From JAXLXE01 sp046328115 (lineage in GTDB: Bacteria; Chloroflexota; UBA6077; JACCZL01), in the NCBI GenBank assembly GCA_046328115.1, contig JAXLXE010000004.1:310001-374000 (forward strand): 64,000 bases of DNA, in the 5' to 3' direction. Positions 44,212 through 52,539 of the stretch are shown piece after piece (within the stretch, counting starts at the first letter, position 1; every line of letters starts with the position of its first letter). Position numbers and translations under genes: made by a program. The notes under the pieces are model-generated. The model worked only from the letters and a program-made list of their open reading frames with translations, was not told the origin of the DNA and made no database searches.

Positions 44212-44655
44212 CTACGACGGCAATCGCCCCACACGCCGCAACAGCGCACGGACGCGCGCCTCGAATTCCAGGAAGCTGAATGGCTTCGTCAGGTAGTCAT
44301 CCGCGCCCAGGTCAAGTCCACGCGCCTTATCCACGTCTGAGTCACGTCCGCTGAGCAGGAGCACCGCCACGTCGCCGTGTTGTCGGAGGCGTCGCAGGAT
44401 CTCCCAACCGGAGATATCCGGCAAGACCACGTCCAGGATCACGAGGTCCGGCTCCTGCTCCGTCGCAACGGACAGGCCCAGACGGCCGTTTGCGGCGCTC
44501 ATCACCTCAATCCCGTGTTTGGCCAGCGACAAGCGCGTGAGCGCCAGGAGGCGCTCGTCATCGTCGACCACCAGAACCCGCGGGGCCGCGCGAGCAGGCT
44601 CCGCTTGTCCGGGGAGCCCGGCGCCCACGCCATTTTGTGTGACAGGCAGCGTCAC
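44212..44655 (-). CDS. Single-domain response regulator, first gene of the operon
   Basis: This 147-residue receiver has an N-terminal extension of about 25 residues and no output domain. The acidic pair is in VVDDDERL (residues 31-32), the phospho-acceptor is D75 (VILDVVLPDISG) and the Lys lies in LTKPFSFLEFEARVRALL, which resembles the receiver half of OmpR-type regulators. The start is GTG. It leads the ten-gene operon, so all three receivers and the kinase are in one transcript with the enzymes. With no DNA-binding domain, it may regulate an enzyme or the kinase directly. Confidence 0.88.
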   Translation of the reverse strand: MTLPVTQNGVGAGLPGQAEPARAAPRVLVVDDDERLLALTRLSLAKHGIEVMSAANGRLGLSVATEQEPDLVILDVVLPDISGWEILRRLRQHGDVAVLLLSGRDSDVDKARGLDLGADDYLTKPFSFLEFEARVRALLRRVGRLPS

Positions 44656-44780
44656 AACGATGCACCCGTCGCCACGGCGCTCCCGCGATCAGCCGGACGG
44701 GCCCAGCCCGCTTGCCGATCAGCGGCGGCAAAGCCTTCGGTGAAACGGGTCGCCCTCAGCGAACAACCACGCATTAGTCC

Positions 44781-44805
44781 AGATCCTGCCCAAGTCCCAG
44801 GATCT
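44781..44805. promoter_or_regulatory. Inverted repeat upstream of the ATP-grasp operon
   Basis: AGATCCTG (44781-44788) and CAGGATCT (44798-44805) form a perfect 8-bp inverted repeat with a 9-nt spacer. It lies about 125 nt before the GTG of the first operon gene, in a 261-base region between that gene and the end of the DUF47 gene. It could be an operator or a weak terminator. No clear -35/-10 pair was found nearby. Confidence 0.4.
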
Positions 44806-44916
44806 GAACACTATCTCGCGGGTCAGGCCCCGCCTACATCGGCCAAGGGTCGGCTCGTGCGCCCGACCTCAGGCCACCGTCGATGCGACTAAAGTCGGAT
44901 CTACTGTGACAGACAG

Positions 44917-45546
44917 CTACGCGTGCTTGGTGACGACCGCCATCAAGACGTCCGCCACGTCCTCCGCCTTGTCGGTGGCCTCCTCGAGCGCTTCGAAGAT
45001 GTCCTTCCAGCGCTCGAACTCAAACCAGTCGCCACGCTCCTTCACCAGCCGGGCCAGTCCGCGGTGCAACACCCGATCCGCCTCATTCTCCAGGCGGTTC
45101 ATCTCCACGGCAAGCGGCAGGATCTTTGACATGGTGCCGCGCGACCGCAGCAGCGGCATTGCCTCCATCATCTGATCCGTCATCTGCACAAGCAGACCAG
45201 CCAGATCCACGGCCTCGGGGGCGGGCTTCTCTACCTCGTAGAGGATGAACCGGTCAGCCGCCGCCTCGATCCAGTCGATCACGTCATCCACACCGCCGAC
45301 AAGCGCGCGGATCTCATCGCCTTCGAACGGCGTGATGAAGGTCTTGGACAGTAGGCCCAGCGACTCGTGGACGATGAAATCCCCCTGGTGCTCGAGCTCA
45401 ACGATCTGGGCGACGCGGCTGTCCACGTCCGTGTAGTCCGTCAGTAGCTTGTGCAGCAGTCGGGCCGCGTCATTTGCCGTGCGGGCGCCCTTCTCGAACC
45501 AATCGTAGAAGCCCTGCTCAGCCGGCAGGATCTGGAACCGCGCCAT
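44917..45546 (-). CDS. DUF47 (PhoU-like) protein
   Basis: This 209-residue all-helical protein of the DUF47 family is related to PhoU and normally partners PiT phosphate transporters. The FEALEEATDKAEDVADVLMAVV helix at the C-terminus and the DEIRALVGGVDDVIDWIEAAADRF helix in the middle carry the acidic metal-binding positions. GAGGTG precedes the ATG. In most genomes the gene sits beside pit; here it is about 9 kb from the PiT gene and on the other strand. It probably tunes phosphate uptake in the cytoplasm. Confidence 0.9.
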   Translation of the reverse strand: MARFQILPAEQGFYDWFEKGARTANDAARLLHKLLTDYTDVDSRVAQIVELEHQGDFIVHESLGLLSKTFITPFEGDEIRALVGGVDDVIDWIEAAADRFILYEVEKPAPEAVDLAGLLVQMTDQMMEAMPLLRSRGTMSKILPLAVEMNRLENEADRVLHRGLARLVKERGDWFEFERWKDIFEALEEATDKAEDVADVLMAVVTKHA

Positions 45547-45708
45547 GTAACACCTCGGGGCTAGGAGGACGTTGCACTCCCAGCTCGGTTGCGTTCCCCG
45601 AACGGGCGTCCGCCCATTCTACCACCACGCGCCGAACGTCCCTGGATAAGCGCGTCAGATCGCGTGCGTGGCACGGCCCGCCGGGCGTGAGCGGCAGGCC
45701 CGGGCGGA

Positions 45709-46200
45709 CTAGTCACCGCCTCCGGGCTTCGCACTCCACGAAATGACCCGTCTCGGATCTATCCGGATCAGCGGCCGGGATTCTAGATCCATGGTCCGGT
45801 ACTGTGCGTAGCGCGCGCGCAACGCCTCAAACGCTTGCTCTCGTTCGAGCCGGTCCTGCACCAGGCTAGCGCGGCCGCGTACCTGAATCCAAGCGAGCCT
45901 GGACCAATCTGCGTGATCGTAGTCATCCGCGACCACGCAGACTTCGGGGCGTGCCAGGATATTGCGGATGCGACGTAGCTCCATAGGATCGCCCGTCTTG
46001 GGCTTCTCATCGATGGGCGTGTAGATCGCTCCATCGAGCAACGCGTAGCAGAACGGAACCACGTGCGGCCGGCCTTCCGCGTCCACGGTAGCCAGACGTG
46101 CCACGTGGTGTCGCTCCAGGAACGCGGTTGCGCCAGAATCGACAACGGCGTCTGGCCCGGCGGCCGGATCAGGCGGCGACGATTGATCCGTCGAGCGCAT
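45709..46200 (-). CDS. PPOX-class flavin/F420 protein (Rv0121-like)
   Basis: This 163-residue split-barrel protein is of the pyridoxamine-5'-phosphate-oxidase-like superfamily. The VARLATVDAEGRPHVVPFCYALLDG segment binds the flavin or F420 phosphate. IDEKPKTGDPMELRRIRNI and YDHADWSRLAWIQVRGRA match the TIGR03668 group, to which mycobacterial Rv0121 belongs. Members may use coenzyme F420 to reduce small molecules; no F420 biosynthesis gene is in the window. Its start overlaps the end of the upstream YhaN-like gene by 32 nt. Confidence 0.85.
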   Translation of the reverse strand: MRSTDQSSPPDPAAGPDAVVDSGATAFLERHHVARLATVDAEGRPHVVPFCYALLDGAIYTPIDEKPKTGDPMELRRIRNILARPEVCVVADDYDHADWSRLAWIQVRGRASLVQDRLEREQAFEALRARYAQYRTMDLESRPLIRIDPRRVISWSAKPGGGD

Positions 46201-47836
46201 CCAGACGATCCACCGGCTCGCTCAAGTTCGCCAGCGCCCAGCCCACCACCTCTGCCTCCTGGGTGAACAGGATCACCTGCCGCTCTGCGCTCAGGGCGTG
46301 CAACGTGCGGAGGACGGCCTCGGTCCGCGCGGCATCGAACTGCACGGTCAGGTCGTCTAGCAGCAATGGGCACACCTCGCCGGATCGCACGAGCTGCTCG
46401 GCCGCCGCCACCCGAAGCAGGAGGTACACCTGCTCCGCGGTGCCGTGGGAGAGCAGCGAAGCATCCCGCCACTGGCCCGCCGCGGCGCGAACCCGAACCC
46501 GCAGGGAGGCCGGGTCCACCGCGGCCTCCTGATAGCGTTCGCCAGTCACGCGCGGCAGCCAGCGGTTCACGCTGGTGCTGAGGGCCGGCGCAATCGTGCG
46601 GTGCACGTGGGTCTCCGCGGACTGCAGGAGCTCCCGGGTGATGCCAAGCACCTCATCCAGCTTGCGCAAGCGCACCAGCTCACGCCTGGCATCGTCCGCC
46701 GATTCCTCGAGCGCAGCGATATCAGGAAGGTCCGTGGCCCGCTCGCGGAGCTGTCCCCGCGCCTCAGCCAGCGATTGCTCGCTCGCAGAGATCGCCACCT
46801 GGCGCGTCTGCTCCCGGGCTGTCATCTCATCCACCAGTTGCGCCCGCCGTTCCGTAGCCTCCCGCTGCGCTCGCGCCGGCCCCGGCAGTGCAGACCAGAT
46901 CAGCAGCAATCCGCCGACGACGATCAGCGCGAGGGTGACGGCGAAGGACGCGAAAAACGTGGACACCACGCCGGCCGCGACAAGTGCTAGAGCCACCCCC
47001 GCGACCATGCTGATCAACCGCTGGCGAGAGGCAAGTGCGGTCAGCCGCTGATCCAGCGCGGCAATCTCACCCCGCTGGGCCTGGGCCTCGCGCTCCGCCA
47101 CGGGGCTACCGCGTTCCAGGCGGCTGGCTTGATCCAGCACGTCCACCCGCTCAGCCAGGCGCTCGTACGCGGCGTGGGCGCCGCGCGCCTCTTCAAGCTC
47201 GCGCTCCAGAAGCTCCGCTCGATCGCGCGCGCGCCGCAGCGGACGCGTGCTGTTGGCCTGGTCGCGCCCCACCGCCTCGCGCTGGAACCGGTCCAGGCGA
47301 TCGAGCGCCGCGGCAGCCGTAGACTCTGATCCCGCGGTGGCCGCCGCGCGCTGAAGATGCTCCTGCAGCACGTCCGGCGAGCGCGCAATCCCCATCAGGT
47401 CGGCTTGACGCACGCAGGCCGTGGCCAGGAAGGCCCGACGGTCCAGTCCCAGCCAGCGCGAGCCGTCTGGCGCGCCTTCAAAGATGATCTCGTCGGACAC
47501 GTCACGGCCCAGCTCCAGGTCAACGGCACGACAGTCCACCCGGCCTTCCAGGTCGTGGCGAATCTCAATGCGCCGGCCATCTGACAGGTGGATCACCACC
47601 CCCACGTCCCAGGATTGACCATCCCACGGACGATGGCGCGCGGCAAAGGCGGCGTCCTCCTCGCGCGGCTTGCCGCCGGCGCGTCGCATGCCACACAGGC
47701 CTGCGTAGAGCGCCGCGTGGATCGTGGACTTCCCGGCCTCATTAGGCCCAAACAGCACGTTCATCCCTGGCGAGAACCGGATCAGGCGATCGCTGAATCC
47801 ACCGAACGCGCCCAGGCGGACCGATTCAATCCACAC
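46169..47836 (-). CDS. SbcC/Rad50-like ATPase with membrane-spanning coiled coil (YhaN-like)
   Basis: This 555-residue SMC-type ATPase has Walker A FGPNEAGKST near residue 30, the signature LLSHGTAEQVYLLLRVA near 470 and Walker B CPLLLDDLTVQFD. Between them the coiled coil is short and interrupted by two hydrophobic segments (about 281-325), as in Bacillus YhaN rather than cytosolic SbcC. The GTG start follows the metallophosphoesterase gene by 41 nt with GGTGGAG upstream. The two proteins probably act as an SbcCD-like nuclease complex tethered to the membrane. Walker B has DD where many ATPases have DE. Confidence 0.82.
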   Translation of the reverse strand: MWIESVRLGAFGGFSDRLIRFSPGMNVLFGPNEAGKSTIHAALYAGLCGMRRAGGKPREEDAAFAARHRPWDGQSWDVGVVIHLSDGRRIEIRHDLEGRVDCRAVDLELGRDVSDEIIFEGAPDGSRWLGLDRRAFLATACVRQADLMGIARSPDVLQEHLQRAAATAGSESTAAAALDRLDRFQREAVGRDQANSTRPLRRARDRAELLERELEEARGAHAAYERLAERVDVLDQASRLERGSPVAEREAQAQRGEIAALDQRLTALASRQRLISMVAGVALALVAAGVVSTFFASFAVTLALIVVGGLLLIWSALPGPARAQREATERRAQLVDEMTAREQTRQVAISASEQSLAEARGQLRERATDLPDIAALEESADDARRELVRLRKLDEVLGITRELLQSAETHVHRTIAPALSTSVNRWLPRVTGERYQEAAVDPASLRVRVRAAAGQWRDASLLSHGTAEQVYLLLRVAAAEQLVRSGEVCPLLLDDLTVQFDAARTEAVLRTLHALSAERQVILFTQEAEVVGWALANLSEPVDRLDALDGSIVAA

Positions 47837-47877
47837 GGTCCTGCTCCACCAGCACTCGGCCGTCCACTCGCCCCGCC

Positions 47878-49014
47878 CTAACTGACATCCAGGTCTGACC
47901 GGCCATCGAACGCGCGGAGTCCGGTGAGGAGCACCAGCCTCCGCGTCTCGTCATCCAGGTTGGAGGCGCGCACCTCACGAACGAACCGCCCGCGCACCGT
48001 CTGCTCCGCGGCCACGGCGTCCAGATCGTAGGCCGGCAATACAGCACCCAACCGTACCAGCAGCCCGTCCATCCACGGGGCGGCGTCCGCCAGTTCACGC
48101 GTTCGCAGCGTGACCGCGGGGTCCAGATCACCCTTCAGGGTCACGCGGGCAACACCCGTCAGCCCGCTGGTGGAGTCCACGATCCGCTGCCGCACGTCCT
48201 GCTCGCTGACGCTGCCCGTCACGTCAACCTCCAGATCGTGGACCCGCGTGACGGCCACGGCTCGGCGTTCCCGCGTCACGTTCCCGCGATCGTCCACCTG
48301 GACGATCACCGCGCCGCGCTCGCCATCTTCGCCAAAAGTCAGCGGATCAGGGTTGCCGGGGTAAGTGTAGTTCGCCGCGTCGCGCGGCCGGTGGAAATGA
48401 CCAACGAACGCGTGTGCCAGGCCGACCTCCTCGATCTGCCGCGCCGCGAACGGCGCGTGGGGGGCCTTTCCCCGCTCCTGGATCTCCAGTAGCCCGCGCT
48501 CGGACCCATGGAAGAGCGCGAGGTGGACACCGCCGCGATCAACCTTGAACCTGTCAAGGAACCCATCCGTGTTCGCCGGCGCGCGGTGGGCAGCGCCCCA
48601 AAGGGTCAGCCCATCCGCGAGGGTCACCGGGCTAAGTTGGTCCTCATCGAACACCGTGACGTTGGGGCTCCACTCAACCTGGCGGTAGATGCTGGCTGGG
48701 CCGTACCAATCGTGGTTGCCGGGCGCCAGATAGACCGGAATCGGGTGCAAGACCTCAAATGACGTCCGGAGAAAATTGGCGGTCTCGCTGGTGTACCGCT
48801 CCTGCTCGTACAGATCGCCAGCGCACAGCAGCGCGTCCGCGCGCTCGGCCACCGTCAGCTCGATGATCCGGCTGAGCGTGTCGCGCAGGGCACGTCGGCG
48901 CCGACGCGGAAGCGCCGGATCCGCGTTTGCCCAGGCAAACGCCGTATCCAGGTGCAGATCCGAGAACAGTACGAACTTCACATTAGCTGGCCCGGGCGGA
49001 CATTTGGTTAGCAT
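47878..49014 (-). CDS. Metallophosphoesterase nuclease subunit (YhaO/SbcD-like)
   Basis: This protein of about 378 residues has the calcineurin-like phosphoesterase core: FSDLHLD, CAGDLYE, PGNHDWYG, ALFHGSERG and GHFHRPRD, holding two metal ions as in SbcD/Mre11. The C-terminal 100 residues are a capping domain. It lies just upstream of the YhaN-like ATPase, its expected partner in DNA-end processing. The ATG at 49014 is used; a TTG at 49047 and a GTG at 48981 are alternatives, and none has a clear ribosome-binding site. The exonuclease III gene diverges from it. Confidence 0.87.
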   Translation of the reverse strand: MLTKCPPGPANVKFVLFSDLHLDTAFAWANADPALPRRRRRALRDTLSRIIELTVAERADALLCAGDLYEQERYTSETANFLRTSFEVLHPIPVYLAPGNHDWYGPASIYRQVEWSPNVTVFDEDQLSPVTLADGLTLWGAAHRAPANTDGFLDRFKVDRGGVHLALFHGSERGLLEIQERGKAPHAPFAARQIEEVGLAHAFVGHFHRPRDAANYTYPGNPDPLTFGEDGERGAVIVQVDDRGNVTRERRAVAVTRVHDLEVDVTGSVSEQDVRQRIVDSTSGLTGVARVTLKGDLDPAVTLRTRELADAAPWMDGLLVRLGAVLPAYDLDAVAAEQTVRGRFVREVRASNLDDETRRLVLLTGLRAFDGRSDLDVS

Positions 49015-49068
49015 ATCAACCGCGGAACCGCGTTTCGCGCCCGCCAATGGCTCTCGTGAGGATCTGTG

Positions 49069-49836
49069 ATGCGGCTCTATAGCTGGAACGTCAACGGCAT
49101 CCGCGCCGCCGTGAAGAAGGGGCTCCTAGACTGGCTGCAGACCACCGGTCCGGACGTACTCTGCCTCCAGGAGACCAAAGGATCGCCCGGCGATCTCACG
49201 GAGGACGTGCTCAACCCCGATCCGTACCGCAGCTATTGGGCCATTTCGCAGCGCAAAGGCTACAGCGGAGTGGCCACGTACAGCCGGCTCCCCGTCAATC
49301 GTTGGTCCGAAGGCCTGGGCATCGAGCGGTTCGACACCGAAGGCCGAGTGGTCATCACCGATCTGGGCGACTTTGACCTCTACAACATCTACTTCCCCAA
49401 CGGCGGCCAGGGGCCGGAGCGCGTGGCCTTCAAGCTGGAGTTCTACGAGGCGTTTCTGAACCAGGTAGACGAAAAGGTGCGCTCAGGCCGCCAGGTTATC
49501 GTGTGCGGTGACGTGAACACGGCCCACCGCGAGATCGACCTGGCTAGACCCAAGGAGAATCAGAAGACCTCCGGCTTTCTCCCTGAAGAGCGCGCCTGGA
49601 TCGACCGCTTCGTTGAGCACGGCTGGGTAGACACCTTCCGACAGTTCCACCCGGACGCCACGGACGCGTACACCTGGTGGGACCAGCGCTTCAACGCCCG
49701 CTCGCGGAATATTGGCTGGCGCATCGACTACTTTCTGATCCACGAGAGCTTCAAGAACCGGGTGAAGGACGCCGGCATCATGCCCGAGGTCACCGGATCG
49801 GACCACTGCCCGATCTGGCTAGACATCATGGACTGA
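49069..49836 (+). CDS. xth: Exodeoxyribonuclease III
   Basis: This 255-residue AP endonuclease/exonuclease of the ExoIII/ExoA family cuts DNA at abasic sites in base-excision repair. Motifs are SWNVNGIRA (Asn ligand), CLQETKG (catalytic Glu), GDVNTAHREIDLARP, FNARSRNIGWRIDYFLIHESF and the terminal SDHCPIWLDI (Asp-His pair). The ATG at 49069 is chosen since AGGA lies 6 nt upstream; the GTG at 49066 is too close to it. It shares a divergent region with the SbcD-like gene, so two repair functions face each other. Confidence 0.95.
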   Translation: MRLYSWNVNGIRAAVKKGLLDWLQTTGPDVLCLQETKGSPGDLTEDVLNPDPYRSYWAISQRKGYSGVATYSRLPVNRWSEGLGIERFDTEGRVVITDLGDFDLYNIYFPNGGQGPERVAFKLEFYEAFLNQVDEKVRSGRQVIVCGDVNTAHREIDLARPKENQKTSGFLPEERAWIDRFVEHGWVDTFRQFHPDATDAYTWWDQRFNARSRNIGWRIDYFLIHESFKNRVKDAGIMPEVTGSDHCPIWLDIMD

Positions 49837-49845
49837 TGCCCTGCC

Positions 49846-50373
49846 GTGGACGGATTGATCAATCTCGATCCGGTCAACCTCGGGGCGATCATCCTCCGCA
49901 CGATCGTCGTCTACGCCGCGCTCCTGCTCGGCCTCCGTCTGGCCGGCAAACGTGAGCTTGGCCAGATGACCACTTTCGACCTCGTCGTCATTCTGGTGCT
50001 CTCGAACGCCGTCCAGAATGCGATGGTCGGTCCGGACTCGTCTTTGACTGGTGGTCTGGCGGCCGCCGCGACGCTGCTGATCGTAAACGCGGCAGTGGAT
50101 CGCGTAGGGCTCAGCTCAATCTGGCTGCGGGAACGTCTCATCGGTACGCCCACGCTCCTCGTCCGCGACGGGCGGATGCTTCCGGCGAACATGGCGCGTG
50201 AGGGAGTCACTGAGGCGGAAGTGGAGCAGGCACTCCGCGAACACGGAGTGGGTGGGGTTGCCGGCGTCGCTCTGGCGTTCCTCGAGGTGGACGGCACCAT
50301 TAGCGTGGTCCCGGCGGAATCGGCAATCCACCGTACCCGCCGACGGATCCGTGGTCGGAAACCCTTGGGATGA
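49846..50373 (+). CDS. DUF421/YetF-like membrane protein
   Basis: This 175-residue protein has three N-terminal helices (about 14-35, 45-60 and 70-88) followed by the conserved DUF421 cytoplasmic domain of YetF/YrbG proteins. GKRELGQMTTFDLVVILVLSNAVQN is the family signature, and GTPTLLVRDGRMLPANMAREGVTEAEVEQALREHG is the folded domain. The exact function of the family is not known. The GTG start is 10 nt after the exonuclease gene, so the two may be co-transcribed. Confidence 0.9.
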   Translation: MDGLINLDPVNLGAIILRTIVVYAALLLGLRLAGKRELGQMTTFDLVVILVLSNAVQNAMVGPDSSLTGGLAAAATLLIVNAAVDRVGLSSIWLRERLIGTPTLLVRDGRMLPANMAREGVTEAEVEQALREHGVGGVAGVALAFLEVDGTISVVPAESAIHRTRRRIRGRKPLG

Positions 50374-50418
50374 GCGAACCCCACCCTGGAGCGCCGAAAT
50401 CACGTCAGGAGCGATCGC

Positions 50419-50826
50419 TTGCCGTACCTACAGCTTGATCTACCCGCCCACTACCCGGCGGACGTGAAGCGCCGCCTCGCCCGGGCGCTTGGCGATCTCT
50501 ACTGCGCGCATATGCAAGCCCGTCCGGGGATCGTGACGGTGGGCTTCCGTGAGCTCGGTCCGGACAACCTCTGGAAATCGGGCAATATCGAGCCGCGACC
50601 GGGCGCGCTCATCCAGTGCGACATCCGGCGCGGCCGCCCGTCCGCGCAACGCGAAGCGCTAGCCCGTGAGATCGTCGCGCTGTGTGTCCGTGAGCTACGG
50701 CTCGCCGAGGCCGACATCGCGCTGGAATTCACGCAGCACGCTGGCGACGAGATGTTCCGCGACGGGAAGCTGGGGCCTGAGTGGCAACCGGACGAGGCAG
50801 AACGCGCCCGTCAGCAGGCCGTCTAG
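50419..50826 (+). CDS. Tautomerase-superfamily protein
   Basis: This 135-residue protein starts PYLQLDLPAHYPADVKRRLARAL. After removal of the initiator residue, proline would be the N-terminal catalytic base of a 4-oxalocrotonate tautomerase/MIF-like enzyme. The TTG start with CAGGAG upstream places Pro2 exactly at the expected position. The RPGIVTVGFRELGPDNLWKSG, CDIRRGRP and EFTQHAGDEMFRDGKLGPEW segments belong to a longer subgroup of unknown substrate. Its stop overlaps the end of the convergent glycoside hydrolase gene. Confidence 0.8.
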   Translation: MPYLQLDLPAHYPADVKRRLARALGDLYCAHMQARPGIVTVGFRELGPDNLWKSGNIEPRPGALIQCDIRRGRPSAQREALAREIVALCVRELRLAEADIALEFTQHAGDEMFRDGKLGPEWQPDEAERARQQAV

Positions 50827-52283
50827 CGGGGTCGCGGCGCGGGGACCACTTCCAGCGAGCGGAAGGCAAGCTCGGTGTTGCCGTCCAGGCGCTCCACCAG
50901 GATCACCGGCTCACCGCCCACAACGAAATCCCCGTTGTCGTACTCGTTGGAGTTCCCCGTGGCCGGCTCCAGGTCCAGCACGTACTTGCCGTCCTTCGCT
51001 TCCACCGTCCGCGTCTCGCCGTACTTAGTCACGCGGAGCGCGCGCTTCGCCTTAGCCTCTGCCATCACGGTCTGCGGCACGTCAGACATGGTCCACACTA
51101 CGATGACACGCTCATTCTCGCGATTCAGGACCACGCCGCGCGGGCCACGCAGATGCTCGCTGGGGTGGTATTCCGCATCCAGCACGTTGGAGAAGTAGCG
51201 CGTCACCACTTGGTATGCCTTGTACGCGGGTCGCGCGGTTCCATCGTTCCGCAACATGCCAAACGGCTCGCCGCCGGCCTCGAAGTCCGTCCCGTCAACC
51301 GCCCGATTGACACTGACGCGCTTCACGTCCAACGCCAGATAGGTTGCGAAGGCCTGGATGATGTAGGAGGCCTGCTCGTCCTGGCTGGCACGGAAGTTGG
51401 CCTTGCTCATCGGGCGGACCGGATCGTCGTACGGGATGGCGTTCATCTCCGCCACCCAGATTGGCTTCTTCATCCCACGCAACTCGAGTTGCTCCCGATA
51501 CCAGGCGATCACCGCTGGGATGTCCGAAGCCCGGCTGTAGAGGTGAATGTTCGCAACGTCGAAGTAATGGTTGAACCGCTTCGCCTCGGGGTCAGCGGAG
51601 AGCACGTCCAGCAGCCGCTGCATGCCCACACCACGGTCGTACCAGTACGCCGCGCCATATGGCATCACCGTGGCATTGGGGTTGACCGACTTCACCGCTC
51701 GATAGGCGACTTTGAGAAGCTGGGCGTAGTCCTCCACCGAGCCGTTCCAGGTATTCCACTGGCCGTGTGAGATGTCCACCTCGTTCCAGATGATCCAGGT
51801 GTCAATCCGGCCCTTGTAGCGTTCGCCAAGCTTGCGCATCAGTTGGCCCCAGTGGTTCTCAGGGTGATCCCACGGCAGGTACAGGTTCTTCGGCACACCG
51901 TTGGCGGTCCCGTCCGTGCTGGCCCAGCGAGGCGTGTTCAGCACGCCGGCCGCCAGATCTCGTCCCCGCGCCACCTCAGCATCGATGTAGCGGTCCTGAT
52001 CGGTGGCAAACGGATCGATGTCGCCGGGCCCGGACTTCTGTAGCTCGCTCCACCAGAACAGGATGCGGCTCCAGCCCGCCCCCGCGCGATCGGCCGCGTC
52101 CGCGGCGCGCCAGGCCTCGTTCATGCCAAAACGAGGATCGCGCGAGATGGGCTGGGCCGGCGCCGCGGTAGCCGGCCAGATCGGCAGCAGGGCCAGCACT
52201 GCCGCCAGGAGGATGCAGCGCAGCAGGGCGTTACTCCGCCCGTTTCTGGAAGTTTGAGCGCCTGCCACCGAGTTTGACACCAT
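50823..52283 (-). CDS. Secreted clan-A glycoside hydrolase, GH39-like
   Basis: This protein of about 486 residues begins with a signal peptide (LLRCILLAAVLALLPIWPATAAPA) and a TIM-barrel of the clan GH-A type. The acid/base Glu is in TWIIWNEVDI and the probable nucleophile Glu in KPIWVAEMNA. The C-terminal 100 residues form a beta domain. Similarity is closest to GH39/GH5-type xylosidases or endoglycosidases, but the family cannot be fixed by eye. A GTG at 52349 would add 22 residues before the signal and has CAGGTGAGA upstream; the ATG at 52283 is closer to the signal helix. Confidence 0.82.
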   Translation of the reverse strand: MVSNSVAGAQTSRNGRSNALLRCILLAAVLALLPIWPATAAPAQPISRDPRFGMNEAWRAADAADRAGAGWSRILFWWSELQKSGPGDIDPFATDQDRYIDAEVARGRDLAAGVLNTPRWASTDGTANGVPKNLYLPWDHPENHWGQLMRKLGERYKGRIDTWIIWNEVDISHGQWNTWNGSVEDYAQLLKVAYRAVKSVNPNATVMPYGAAYWYDRGVGMQRLLDVLSADPEAKRFNHYFDVANIHLYSRASDIPAVIAWYREQLELRGMKKPIWVAEMNAIPYDDPVRPMSKANFRASQDEQASYIIQAFATYLALDVKRVSVNRAVDGTDFEAGGEPFGMLRNDGTARPAYKAYQVVTRYFSNVLDAEYHPSEHLRGPRGVVLNRENERVIVVWTMSDVPQTVMAEAKAKRALRVTKYGETRTVEAKDGKYVLDLEPATGNSNEYDNGDFVVGGEPVILVERLDGNTELAFRSLEVVPAPRPR

Positions 52284-52420
52284 CAACAAATAACGCGCGG
52301 GTCGTGGTAGTGGTGTCGCGGTAACGCCTGGCAGGAACGGCAACACCACTTCTCACCTGCACCCGCGCGTGCGCGGCTGAAGTATGGCGCGAACTGCGGT
52401 GGCCGAGGCGAATGTCGCTG

Positions 52421-52461
52421 TTGCCGCAAGGATTCAGTGTATTTTACTATTTAGCTAAATA
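52421..52461 (+). promoter_or_regulatory. Candidate promoter with palindromic operator
   Basis: TTGCCG (52421-52426) is followed after 18 nt by TACTAT (52445-52450). The perfect 14-bp palindrome TATTTAGCTAAATA (52448-52461) overlaps the -10 region, in an AT-rich island that stands out from the GC-rich surroundings. It lies about 80 nt upstream of the DoxX gene, and a repressor of the ArsR or similar type could bind here. No such regulator gene is adjacent. Confidence 0.5.
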
Positions 52462-52539
52462 TAAAGGTGGTTCAGGGTCGGCTGTCCAGACGCGTACTCG
52501 CGACGGCTGTCCAGGGATCACGAGTTGGTGGAGTCGTGT

